A DNA stretch of 62,909 nucleotides from Scedosporium boydii (Eukaryota > Ascomycota > Sordariomycetes > Microascales > Microascaceae). Below are positions 19,872-31,109 of the stretch, piece by piece; the first letter of the stretch is position 1; the number at the start of each line of letters is the position of its first letter. The notes beneath the pieces are model-generated. The model was not told the DNA's origin, made no database searches, and was given only the letters and a program-made list of their open reading frames with translations. Position numbers and translations under genes: made by a program. The stretch spans positions 1 to 62,909 of the forward strand of contig NJFT01000231.1 of the NCBI GenBank assembly GCA_002221725.1, written 5' to 3'.

Positions 19872-21018
19872 GTCGATCTTGGATATGGGCAGTTTGGAGA
19901 TGTATCCAAAGCAGTGGATGTGGACACAGGCAAGCTTTTGGCTGTCAAAAAATTAACGCGGCCTGTCGGAACAACAGAGCAAGATTGGAAGGCATTATTA
20001 CACGATTCGCTCAGACGTGAGGTAGAGATCCTTTCCAGGATCAGTCATGTGAGTTGGGCAAGTTCGAAAACCACTACATGAACTAATATTAAGACTAGCC
20101 GCACATTGTAGACTATATCGGGTCGCGGGGCTGGGAAGTAGGCAATGTGGAGATATTCATGGGCTTAAAAGAAGGGACACTGCAATCGTTGGTCGAAGGC
20201 GGGTGTTTTACCCCTATTACCGGCCTGGGCGTCACTGTCCTTAATCATATGCTTCAAGCGATCGATTGTCTTGCGGTGTAGGGCATCATTCACCGAGATG
20301 TGAAACCGGAGAACATCCTCTACATTTCGCGGCAGGGCCAATACCATTTTCAGCTGGGGGACTTCGGCGTCAGCAACCGCCAAGCCATTGCATCGACTTT
20401 TGCTGGTAGCCCGCTATTTATGGCTCCGAGATGTTTCAAAACGGGAAGCAGACTCACAAAGCTGACATATGGTCACTCTATGTCACGATGTTGTGGACAC
20501 TGGATGTGGAAGGATTCCGTGAGGGCGCGAAGAAATTTAAGACCCATGAAGAGGCTCAAAAAGCAATTCTATTCTTGGCTTCAAAGGCGTACTCCGTCTC
20601 AGTCATCCAAGAGATGGCAAGGATCAACCCGGAGGATCGCGCATCAGCGGCACAGGTGCTTGTCAAATGCTTCAGTGGAGAAGGGCTCACCACTCCGAAA
20701 AACCAAGTTCCGCCTCTCATGAGTCCGAGGGCTCACGACAAAAGTCCCGCCCCGGCCCCCGCTACCCCTGCCCCAGCGAAGATTGCGCAACCAAAGCCAA
20801 GGCATGTCCGGAGGAGGCCCAATCCAGTTCTGCCGACAGACCAACTTCGCGTCGAGAAGGCTCGGCACCCCCAAGCACAAGTGAGACAACCGTTTGGGCC
20901 GACTAAAAGGGGCCTCGACCAAGCCCTCGACCGAGTGTACCGGCTTTCTCCTGGCAGTTTTCTTGACGGCAACGCTGACGCTTTTGGTGAGATATACCGT
21001 CAGCTCAACCACCCTTGA
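19872..21018 (+). pseudogene. serine/threonine protein kinase relic (one stop, one frameshift)
   Basis: A glycine loop LGYGQFGDV (about 19878) and the VAIK-like LLAVKKL Lys open the kinase N-lobe. A 50-nt intron (20049-20098) follows, then PHIVDYIGS. The catalytic loop HRDVKPENI is near 20290 and the DFG near 20360, with SPLFMAPE in the activation segment. Two lesions are seen: TAG at 20279-20281 just before GIIHRD, and loss of one base at about 20426-20430, where MAPE-MFQ should be read. After the shift the C-lobe (KADIWSLYVTMLW...) is open to 21018, with an Ala/Pro/Lys-rich tail. No start codon is found in frame upstream of the glycine loop because a TGA precedes it. The neighbouring FHA protein is of a type often found with such fungal kinases. 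Confidence 0.8.
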
Positions 21019-21573
21019 GTATCACGGGCCATGTAGATATCGACGCAGTTAGGCAGCATATAGTGTTATGTTAACTTTGTCTCTTGTTTGCACAGCACGC
21101 GAGCGAAGCATGCTCCTTGAGTGGGCATAATTAGGGCGCAAATCTCCTCTCATTGCCGACGAGCCTTGGAGGATACCTCGAACCGTCTTAAGTGTAATTA
21201 ATAATGAGATGCACGAAGGGGTTTCTACAGATACATTCAGTCGTTCATTGTCTTTGTAATCTTGCACAAGCTTCTCGGCTCTGCCTCTCCTTCAGCCCGC
21301 TACAGTGACGTACCCGTCGAGTGGCCCATCTCGCTGAGGGCCTTCCGTGAACAGCCTATGGATCTCCTACGAGTTTAGTACACTATGCCTCATCAGTTTG
21401 GTAGGTAACACGCCCAGGTTCGGACTAATTTGTTACTGAGCGTCTTCACGCCCTCACGTCGTGTTGCCCTATCCAAGTTGACGGCTAATTTTCCTGCGGC
21501 TAGGCATTACTACATTCAGGACTATGTAAAATGAATTCATCTTGACTAGGGAGTAGGGAATACAATGGCACCC
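21019..21573. other. intergenic between kinase relic and FHA gene
   Basis: Convergent 3' ends flank this spacer. No gene, RNA or repeat is recognised. Confidence 0.4.
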
Positions 21574-22218
21574 TTAATGATATCGTTTAAAATAAACTTT
21601 TTTCGCATATCTCAGCTGGGGCTGCCGGCGCCCAGCTGTGTGAATTCTGGTCTCTCGTTGGGACGGTAGGACGGTATCGGCTTCGTCTATCGTTTGCGCA
21701 AGTCGAGGGTTCTCTTCATAACCAAGGGCCATGTTCTCTCGATTCTTGACCATTTCCATCATTTTAGTCGGACTGGTGTACCACTCTAGTTCAAACTGGA
21801 CGAGCTTCCGGTTCGCGCCACCGAATCCAATGGCAGTATTGATATCCTCCTGTACGACGACTTTGCGAGGACGCCCGTACTCGAACGGAAAAGCGCCCGG
21901 ACCAAAAACTTGACTTGTCTGACTGTGGGATCTGTCGTAGAACATAACAACGCTAGTATCCCGGTCAACCTCGAACGAGCATTGGGTCTTCGCAATACTG
22001 GAACCTTCCACAAAGATATCAGCATCACCACCGCGCCCTATTGTTGCGAGCGTAGTACTGCCGGACTTCGAGTGGATGTGGCCGATGTTGAGAACGAGTT
22101 TTCCACCCGACCACGAAATGAGGTGCCTATTGCATGGATGAGCGAGGACTTCTTCCGCCCGCGGTTTGCAGGGTTTAAGGGAGAATAATGCCAGTGGATG
22201 AGGTTCAGGACGAGGCAT
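21574..22218 (-). CDS. FHA-domain protein, 214 residues
   Basis: The ATG at 22218 is chosen because the upstream open frame (to 22611) is low complexity and lacks similarity. The body reads TLATIGRGGDADIFVEGSSIAKTQCSFE-like, i.e. an FHA core with the IGR..D and S-xx-KxxC phosphothreonine-binding loop pattern (residues about 60-130). It ends in a basic tail. FHA domains bind pThr peptides. The adjacent decayed kinase suggests they once worked as a pair (inference). The promoter is shared with the AT-hook gene on the other strand. Confidence 0.65.
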   Translation of the reverse strand: MPRPEPHPLALFSLKPCKPRAEEVLAHPCNRHLISWSGGKLVLNIGHIHSKSGSTTLATIGRGGDADIFVEGSSIAKTQCSFEVDRDTSVVMFYDRSHSQTSQVFGPGAFPFEYGRPRKVVVQEDINTAIGFGGANRKLVQFELEWYTSPTKMMEMVKNRENMALGYEENPRLAQTIDEADTVLPSQRETRIHTAGRRQPQLRYAKKVYFKRYH

Positions 22219-22729
22219 TGTTTGAATAAAGTCTAGGGAACTATCGAAGTAATGGGATAAACGAGGGCTAGGATGAGAGAAATAGTGGAACGCTGAGTGG
22301 AAAAGAGGAAGAGGAAAAAAAGAAGAAGCTGGTAAACGGATGGCACGATTGCCCCGGCCCTTTGGCCGTTCTTTTGCATTTCCGCATCTCAAGTTGTTTC
22401 CTTTCCTGCTGTGAGGTAGCCTGTACGTTTCGGATTCAAGAAGCGGGCGGTTATTGTTGAAGCAGAGTGATGCGTAGCCAATGGATTGCGTTGTTCCCGC
22501 AAATGATGCCACGACTTGGCGCTTATTTGCAATCACGTTTGCAGTGTCGGTCGACAGGGGATTCGCAGGCATCCGTAATAATTCACGCCCTAAATTTAGA
22601 CACGGCAACATCCGTCACGTCGCCGCCTAATTTTCTTTGATCGCGTTTCCCCAATTCTCATCTCGGCTTCTCTGTTCTCTTTTCAACTGCACGCGGCCGC
22701 ACCTCCCAAATCACACTCCAGTCTTATCT
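22219..22729. promoter_or_regulatory. divergent promoter, FHA gene / AT-hook gene
   Basis: A gap of about 0.5 kb between head-to-head starts. Both genes have longer open frames reaching into it (22611 on minus, 22637 on plus), but these lack conserved features. The pyrimidine-rich stretch at 22640-22700 fits a fungal 5' leader. Confidence 0.45.
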
Positions 22730-24316
22730 ATGGCCGACACAATTCGAGGGGAAGGGCTATTTGTCGCTCACAGAGCCCTAGCGACACTCGCCCAGGATCC
22801 TCAGCGACTCGATCTTGCTCGAAGACGGTTCGACGAGTCTCCGCCATCATACTCATCTTGCGTTTCACACAACTCAACTCGATCCCAGAGTCCTAATCCA
22901 CCCAGCGACGAGCAGCAACGCCGCGAGGAACGAAAGTGGCAGCTTAAGCGCGAACATGACGCATCTATTCCTTCTGAGCAATTCTTAGCTCAGACGATCG
23001 AAGAGAAAACTTGGATCATCGAAGCACATGAAAATCGGATAAGCCGTGTGCCTCGAGGTACCAATTACTTTAGCTTTGCGGAGGAGAGTGTCAAGAAACG
23101 CTGGGTAGATCAGGGTATCTGGAGGAAGAAATGGAACCACTCACGGAACGGTCGGCCTAATGGCCCTTGGAGGCATGAAGAACCGCTTGAGCTTGAGTCT
23201 GAATCCGAGATGCCTTCGGAGGAAGACCCAACACCATCTCTATTCCGCGATCCCAAGAAGCAAGAACGAGTGAAACCAAAAGAGCCCGAAAACAACAGCG
23301 AGCGGTCAGTTGCGGAGCGACTGTCTGCGCGTGAACGAGACCGTGAGGCATCACGCCCGTTCCATCAGTTTGTTTACCAGGTGTCAATAGAACGAGAGCG
23401 GATCCAACTCGAATTACGGGCTAATGACGCCATTGTCCCGGAACCTGCTGATATAAATTCAAGAGCTTACGAAAGGGTGAAAGAGGCTTGGGTTAAGAGA
23501 GGGATTTGGAATAGACATTGGGGCGTACTGCCCGGAATGTCGTGGAAGCATGAACAACCTCTAGACGAGATGCTTCGCGAAGAGATGGGTGATGATCCTC
23601 CCCCGGTTCAAGCGGATGCGCGCAGAGATAACGGCCGTGGGACGGGGGGGCCACCTATGACCTGGAATATATTCGCCCCCATCCCCCGCGAGTCGAACCA
23701 ATTGTCCGGCAACTTGATCCCATCTCAGCAAGACCCGGCATCGCTCGAGGACGGCGAAAACGCAACGGGAGCAGTATCGTCCAGTCAACGTCCATCCAGA
23801 TCCTGTTCGCCAGTGGCATCGAATCAAAACCCGTTGTCTGGTTCAGGGAATACATCTCCCCCGCGAAATGACCAGGCCAATCAAGCTCCCGCCGCGCCGA
23901 TTTCTCGAAGAGAGCCATCCGTTGAAGGTGGAAATTCCCAACCTGCAGCGCACAATGCTCTCGGTCCAGTTCATCCATCGAAAGTGACCAAGGTAAAAAG
24001 AAGGAGTGGGCCAAAAGGCACTCGGGGACGACCGAAGGCCACTAAACGGCCGTTGGAAGCCCAAGAATCCTCGACCGAACTAGATATTCCCAAGGCCCCT
24101 GCCAAGGCTACCCCTACACAGCCCCGAAGGAGTCGACGGTTGCAGGAAGCTGCTGAGGACAAGACAACTGCGGATATTGAAGATATTGCTACCCCGGCGC
24201 GACGTGGCCGCCCCAAATCGAAACCGGCGAAGGCCAGTGCTGGTAGCCTGGAATCGCCGTCAGCAAAACCCCAGGGAGTAGCCAGAAAGCGAAGGACGCG
24301 ACAAAGTCGGGGATAG
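22730..24316 (+). CDS. AT-hook-containing nuclear protein with duplicated WV-GIW module
   Basis: An intronless gene of 528 residues from ATG 22730; an upstream in-frame start at 22637 would add 31 residues. The N-terminal half contains two copies of a module of about 60 residues with VKxxWVxxGIWxxxW and a following W-K/R-H-E-x-P-L (around residues 90-155 and 215-280). The second half is Pro/Ser-rich and disordered. Two AT-hook-like cores, RGRPK, stand near residues 433 and 492, with PRRSRR and RKRRTRQ basic clusters. It is therefore likely a chromatin or DNA-bound protein. I do not recognise the WV-GIW module as a named domain. No lesions are seen. Confidence 0.65.
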   Translation: MADTIRGEGLFVAHRALATLAQDPQRLDLARRRFDESPPSYSSCVSHNSTRSQSPNPPSDEQQRREERKWQLKREHDASIPSEQFLAQTIEEKTWIIEAHENRISRVPRGTNYFSFAEESVKKRWVDQGIWRKKWNHSRNGRPNGPWRHEEPLELESESEMPSEEDPTPSLFRDPKKQERVKPKEPENNSERSVAERLSARERDREASRPFHQFVYQVSIERERIQLELRANDAIVPEPADINSRAYERVKEAWVKRGIWNRHWGVLPGMSWKHEQPLDEMLREEMGDDPPPVQADARRDNGRGTGGPPMTWNIFAPIPRESNQLSGNLIPSQQDPASLEDGENATGAVSSSQRPSRSCSPVASNQNPLSGSGNTSPPRNDQANQAPAAPISRREPSVEGGNSQPAAHNALGPVHPSKVTKVKRRSGPKGTRGRPKATKRPLEAQESSTELDIPKAPAKATPTQPRRSRRLQEAAEDKTTADIEDIATPARRGRPKSKPAKASAGSLESPSAKPQGVARKRRTRQSRG

Positions 24317-26037
24317 GAGGGTGATTTTCTCGCGGAGAAGATTAATGGTGACGGATTGGCAGGTTGAGATCTAAGCAGGATTTTACATAGGCTACCTTAC
24401 CTACCATAGTATTGACACCAGGCCAGGAGCCAGTTTGTTAATTTCATTCCCTTTGGTAGCGCTTATCGCATCAGCCCCAAGTGAAAGTGGATCCAAAAAT
24501 CATGCTCGTCAGTAATGTGAACAGCGCTCATGAGAGGATGGATAGGATGAAGAGAACTACCAACCTACACAAGATGTGTAGGACGGAGTCGGGGTGTTCT
24601 GGACCAAAAGAGAGGAGAAAACCGGTGTCACATCGATATTGACAGCTTTATAAGCTATAGACAACATTGGCAATTGGAACTAGCACCTGTATCGAGAATA
24701 CCGAATAACAAGGCGTGGTTAGAGCGTGATATTCACCATATCCACCCACGCCTTTTCAAAGTGAGAGTGTATCTCCAGTGCGAAGCCTAACTGGAAAATA
24801 TCCGATCTATTAAGTTCCTGCCGGTCTCATTTGTGATCGAGGTGAAGGATTATGACGTAGTTAAGGGGGAGATACTGAATACGGAAGGGAATGTGATCCT
24901 GGAGACTCGGACCGTGAAAATCGACAACTGCAGTAGCATAGGCCACCAAGATTCTCCTGAGAGCCACAAGATATAATAGGAATTTACAAGTCGGCATCCT
25001 CCTGCGACATGGCGAAAGATCCGAGCAACAAAAGGCAGATTCCGACATAGGTAGATCCGCATTGAGCTGTATATGGTGACAAACCCAGAGGGTCCTAGTG
25101 TCTAACTGTAACCGGTTGATAATTGATGCTTAACTCCAAACCTGAGAAGCTAGTCCTTGGTACTCGAGAAGTTTGTGCAATGTTTTGGTCTCGACTTTCG
25201 AGTTTTCTCCAGCCTTGGGCCGAGATATAGTAAGGAACGAGCCTATGAAGAGTGTTTAATCCGCTTCTATTCTGTGCTAGTGAAGTCTGGTATCTTCGAA
25301 TCGTCCACCTCTACATCTAGAATCCATTCCAGAGCCCAAGTTACGGCGCCAATGCCCCTCTAAATTCCTCTTCCGAATTCATGATGGCAGTACTCTACTA
25401 GCAGCGGATTTACCAGCTGCACTTAATCACATTCGAATAGAGTTCCCATCCACAGCTTCGCCTGACTTCCTAGTCAGCTCCAAGCGAATGGTGTGCAAAC
25501 TTCGATCGTCGTCCACAGAGGAGGCTGGGCTCCAAGGGCTAGAAGTTAGCTTGGCCTAAGGTTCCAGAACGCTGGAGATCAAAATGACATCCATCCGCAT
25601 CGCACTGGCAATTTAGAGCACCAGGTTGATGTTGAAGCTAAACGAGGAGATCTCTCATAATTATAGTTATTCATGTGCTATTACCTCACTCCTATCGCCC
25701 GGCTTGAAGTTCCAAGTGGTTGGCATTCTCCAGGTCCGAAGCCGGCAACGACCAACTTTCCGACTCCGCTGGCACGGACCAAGACTCTTACCGGGTCAAC
25801 CGATTTACCTTCGTAGTCGCGGCGTAATGATTGGCCTAAATCTCCTGATGGGTCTGTGGCTGGACGCATGTTCCTGGTCTCAGAAAGTCAATATATATGG
25901 AACCATGCTGGGTCGCTCTTGCGTCGTCAATGGTGCCATCCTGTTATCTCGATCCAAGGGTTTGTTTTGACGTCTAAATTTCTAGCTCTTCTTTCTATTT
26001 CGCATCTCAAAACGAGCCCAAAATCCATTTCATCAAC
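24317..26037. other. 1.7-kb gene-poor stretch
   Basis: No gene is recognised. The segment 25620-25970 has open frames on both strands with moderately biased composition and could be a decayed exon, but no domain is visible. The region 24350-25150 is AT-rich. Confidence 0.4.
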
Positions 26038-26964
26038 ATGTTTTGGAGCAAATCCGTCCCGTTCAAGCCGGCGAAAGACATTCCCTCTCTCGAGGGCAAG
26101 GTAATCCTTGTGACAGGAGGCGCAAATGGTCTCGGAAAGCAATCGGTGCTGGAATATGCCCGACACAATCCCGCGCAGATCTGGCTCGCGGCGCGGAATC
26201 TCGAAAAGGCCCAGGCGGCGGTAGAAGACATCAAGAAGGAGGTCCCAGATGCGCCAATTACTATTCTGAAATTGGACCTCGCCTCCCTCCAATCTGTCAA
26301 GGATGCGGCGGCGAAGTTTTCGGCAGAATCCGACCGTCTGGATATTCTTCTCCTGAATGCGGGAGTTATGGCCATCCCACCCGCCATCACAGAAGAGGGC
26401 TACGAAATCCAATTCGGGACCAATCACGTCGGCCATGCGCTCCTCACAAAGCTCCTGGTTCCTGTCCTTGACAAGACTGCCAAGAGCTCCGATGCCGGGG
26501 TTCGAATCGTTTCTCTAGGCTCATACGCTCACAACTACACGGCGACTAGAGGTATTGATTTTAAGTCGCTTAAGTCGAAAGCCGAGAATCTATCCTCCTA
26601 TGCCAGGTATGGCCAAAGCAAACTGGCCTGTATCCTCTTCGCCCGCCAACTCGCCAAGGAGTACCCTCAGTTCACCTCGGTTTCTCTTCACCCCGGCCTT
26701 GTGAGGACCAATTTGTTCCATGCTGCCACAGACTCGCCAGCCATCCTCAGGTTCACTATGCCTCTCTGGAATTACTTCTTGGTAACTCCTGAGGACGGCG
26801 CCAAGAATCAACTTTGGGCGTCTGTAACCAAGGATGTCAAGAACGGAGAGTATTACGAACCGATTGGCGTTCCCGGCCGGGCTAGTTCGTACGGCAAGAA
26901 TGACGAGCTGGCGAAGAAACTTTGGGACTGGACGGAGAAGGAGTTGGAAAGCTACACCATCTAA
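26038..26964 (+). CDS. retinol-dehydrogenase-like short-chain dehydrogenase/reductase
   Basis: An intronless gene encoding 308 residues, intact. Cofactor loop TGGANGLG is at residues 26-33, NAG at 107-109, the catalytic Ser near 162 and Y191-x3-K195 (YGQSK). The ARN after beta-2 suggests NADP(H) use. This is the RDH/WW-oxidoreductase-type SDR pattern common in fungi, reducing or oxidising lipophilic carbonyls or alcohols; the substrate is not predictable. The start has a good context (ACATGTTTTGG) and the basic N-terminus shows no signal peptide. It borders the gene desert and is the last confident gene before 35.9 kb. Confidence 0.85.
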   Translation: MFWSKSVPFKPAKDIPSLEGKVILVTGGANGLGKQSVLEYARHNPAQIWLAARNLEKAQAAVEDIKKEVPDAPITILKLDLASLQSVKDAAAKFSAESDRLDILLLNAGVMAIPPAITEEGYEIQFGTNHVGHALLTKLLVPVLDKTAKSSDAGVRIVSLGSYAHNYTATRGIDFKSLKSKAENLSSYARYGQSKLACILFARQLAKEYPQFTSVSLHPGLVRTNLFHAATDSPAILRFTMPLWNYFLVTPEDGAKNQLWASVTKDVKNGEYYEPIGVPGRASSYGKNDELAKKLWDWTEKELESYTI

Positions 26965-29900
26965 TTGGTTTACCTAACGACTTGGGTAGGCTTGAAAAAT
27001 GTCGAAAACGAGTCTGGCGAAGTATTATGTTGCCAAAGGAGCAATGTTTTCGCAAGGTATGGTCGTTGTCCAAAGAGGCAGTGCAGGTGCGGATGATCGA
27101 CATTGTTCCAACAAATGTATGTATGTCAGTGTAGTATTGAATTGATGCATCAATAGCATTGTAATAAGCGGCAGTGTCAGCACTTTAACTGAACCTCGTC
27201 CAATTACCATCAGCAATGTGAAACGCATGGGCCTTAATTCTTCGTGGGAAGTTGTTCGAGGATTACACCTCAGCCCTTAATGGCCCTAACACAACACACC
27301 TGGTCGGGCCTTGAAAATAGAACCACGCCCACCACCCTGGACATAGCCCTACCTCCATTCACACAACCCCCACCCAGAACGGCAATTCTAGGATCAGACC
27401 TATCCCAGTCGAGTCCAGCACCGCATTCGATATCTAGTTATCTTCCGACGGGATGTTCAGAGCCACGAGTCTACGACTTACAGTGCCGGAAAGGTACTGG
27501 ATGTAGGACCCTTACCATCTCAATACCAACTGTTACGGATGCAAAATATCCGCTGGGTAGGCTATAGATTCGGGTGATGAGGACCTAGCTAGGGAATTTA
27601 GAATGGGGCAAGCATCTAAAACCGAATGATGGCCGGACAGCTCGGTTATCCTGTCACTATATCCTTCCCTATGATACACGCCCTTGAGTGCGCCACCCTA
27701 CAAGGATTTTGGGTTGCCAGGGCCAGTTATGGGGTTATCTTCAACATCTCTCTCGTCACCATCTCGTCACTGTCTACGAAGTGAACACACGCAGTAGCCA
27801 AGCCGGGACTCTTCCTTACTAGCCACCCCGTACGGACATGGCTTTTGAAAGATCATCTCAACGAATGCAAGAGTAATAGGCGGGTATCAGATGGCAAGGG
27901 CGCTTGAAGGCGGCGGCTAAAGAAGTCCGGGCTCAATCTTCTTCTAGGTTAAGCCTAGGGCAGTTCCATCAGTAATTCTGTGGGTTCTCTCTAAGCAAAT
28001 ATCATATTTGATCATTGATCTGTCTGAATTGTGGAAATTAATTTGAACTGGTAGAAGACCAGATAAAGCTGCCTGCAAGAATTATGGCTTGTTTGTTAGG
28101 AAGCACTCTCATGGACTTGTTGTTGTCAAGAGAAAAGCCCTAGCTATTAGGGTTAGTTTTGCTTGAATTATTCTCACACTACAAGTCCCGGAAACTGCCC
28201 ATCTCACCCGATGCACTGAAAGATATCGCCAGACTCCCAACGTTACTTCAAAGTGCCTCTTCATACAAACATGTGCAACGTGGACCTTACAGGCGCATCT
28301 CTTATAATAAGGAGGGTTATCTGGCCCAGATCAAAGAGAGGACGGTAACATCGCCGCCTCGTCCCAAACACAATTGTTTCGACCAGGTCTGACCTGATAT
28401 GAACCTAATATCGGAATTCGGGCTAATCTATGATCCGTTTCTTATCCCACTTGACACTCTTCCGTCGGCGAATGGGGACGCAGTAGTTCGACCAAGTGCT
28501 GTAATGCCGTTGGGCTCATCTGTTCGATAGTGCGGAAAATAACTCCACGACTCTGCAGGCAGCCCACGTGGGGGTTTAAAGGCCCGTGTGGAGTCTCCCG
28601 CCAAGTTAGACGTCTCCAATTCATGTTGACTCAAGTTAGCCTCTATGACTAGGCAGTTAAGAGGTTTCGCTGATCAGACTCTCACGTCTACTTCTTGGCC
28701 TCACTGACAAGCAGCAACCAGCAGCCAACCTGGTTTCGCGACATCACAGACTCGTGTCTTTTAGATGTCATCTGATCCTTCCTCAGCGGTGTTCTGATGG
28801 CCAAGCACGGAGCACGCATGTTGGAGAGAGTCTACATTTACAAGGAACTCCCCTTCAGGACGTCTTTGATACTGGTCAGAACATCCCCATGTCTATATTC
28901 ACCTGCCTCCTCGACAGCCCTTAAGGGTCCTGATGCCGTCTACATAGATTGGAGGGCGAGGGTGGAGACATCAGGAAATTACTTATCTATGAGTGAACGA
29001 GTCCGCCTGCTTAGGGTTGACGAGGTGTTTATTCCCTTGAGGACCGCCGAGGCAATGGCTCCTGAGGCTGACATGCTCCGCGTGGGAATGGAGAAGGATG
29101 AAGGGGGGCAGAGTGTGACGTCCTCTTCACTATTGAAGACATTCAATATGCCAGTAAATCCCGTAATTATTCAATCACGTCTATATTATACAACAGATTC
29201 GCATCCAGCTTGAGCAAAGGAGTGAACCCAGATCCAGCGGCACAATTCCAACTTGATAGTCAGGAAAGCGAGAACTTACGTAGGGTTTCCCTAAGGTCCC
29301 AATCTTCAAAGTCAATTGCTCAAAGTTGGCGCTATCGTTCGGCATGGTGCCTTTTCTGTGGGTGGATGTCGTTTCCAGCAGCGAATAGCAACCAAGGTAG
29401 CTCATCGTCAGTCACACCGATCGATGTCGTGGAGGCCAAGGGCATGTCTGCTGCATATCACCGGAGATTCTTCGAAAGCTGCATATATACCCTGGATGCA
29501 GTATTGCAGCTCCATATATTGGTAATATTATGTCTCAACGAAGCAATCCTTGAGGCTGTCGTGACTCCGTAGGACATATATGCCGTCTTAATATCCTGTT
29601 CCAAAACCTTGACAGCCTTTCACAGACTCGCCCGTTCGACTAATCGACGAGGAAATTGGATTGGCTCAGGTGTTGATTGTCCGACACGTATCGATGATGA
29701 CGACAATGCTCTCCGTAATTCCGAATCGCCAACTGTGCGAGTATTCGATCTCGAGGAGAAGGGCGTGTTTGACATCAACCTGAGGGTCGTCTTTCTAAGA
29801 AGGTTGTCAATTCTTAATTCACCGGGTGTGATACAGGACGTTTTGCTACGAAAGGTAATCTTTACATACGACGGAGCGAGTTGCTGGATCATGTCTAGTA

Positions 29901-31078
29901 GGCTGCTCGGTGTCCGGGGTCTCTGAAGCCGCCTTACACGATCATCATCTCCATCAAGGGGTGATGAAATCTACGAAGTACTGAGTCCAGGCTCCTGTTC
30001 AAGAATCGGTAAGCTGCGCCGGAGGTCCGCTAGTAATGTAATGTGCACCCAGCAACAATCAGCTCGTCTTCCAAGAGTTTTGAAACCTACGAGAGCCACG
30101 TACATGAGGCATCATGTCACTTCTATATGGTACGACTTTCGCATATGGACCGAAGAGAGACCTGCTATCGACCTCAAACACAGGGCAAGCAGGTTTGAGA
30201 TGGGTCTCGCAAAGAGAGGCGGCGTTAAGGATGCCCACATAGATATTCTAGGGCTATAGGGAGAATGGAATTGCTCTTCTGGTTTGCCCCGAGATCTCAG
30301 GGACGAGATAGACAGGACGCTGAGGAGTTCGGCTCGAGCAGGCGGTAGCGGATTACTGCAGTGTTCGAACCTTGGGGAGGAACCAACTACCCCCGATACC
30401 GAAACAAGGATCTATGAGCTAGGATCCTAGGATGGGTAAAATTTAAGCATTTTCCATACCTTAGGATATGACAAGTCACAACGTTCCCGGAGATAAAGGT
30501 GATGACGAAGTCACACCACCTAATGGCTTCGATATAATCCTGAGAGAGTGGGACACGTCGTTAATTCCACCATAGCAATCTTTTGCAAGTGAGATCTGTA
30601 TTTCTGTAAAATGCAGAAAAGGGCGATAACGAGCCAGTACTTGGCGTGACGATTTGATTAATTACATTAATGACAGGCGTTGAGACAAGCAATCTTAGGA
30701 TGGGGCTGAAGATGGCCTGCAAAAAAAAACTGATGAAGTCTGCAGGGGACGAGATTTTTCATATCAGGAGACCAGTTCTTTTTATATATCCGACATGCAT
30801 CACACTCCTTCGTACTTTGTACTGTGTTTGACCATAGGCTATTTACCTTGTAGAAGAATGGCCAGCCCATCCTTCACTTACCGGTTCCAACTGTGATAAG
30901 AGATTCTTGGCCGCAAGCACTCACTCTTGGAGTGAAGTCAAAGGATCTCGATCTTCGAGCTAGAATCTGTTCTGGTGGCTTCTAACTCGTACTACTTCGT
31001 ACTTCGTAATAATCCCCGGCAACCACAGCAACTTGCTTTTTTTCGACAGGCTCGTGGCTCCCCCAAGAATGATAGGGG

Positions 31079-31109
<31 letters not shown>

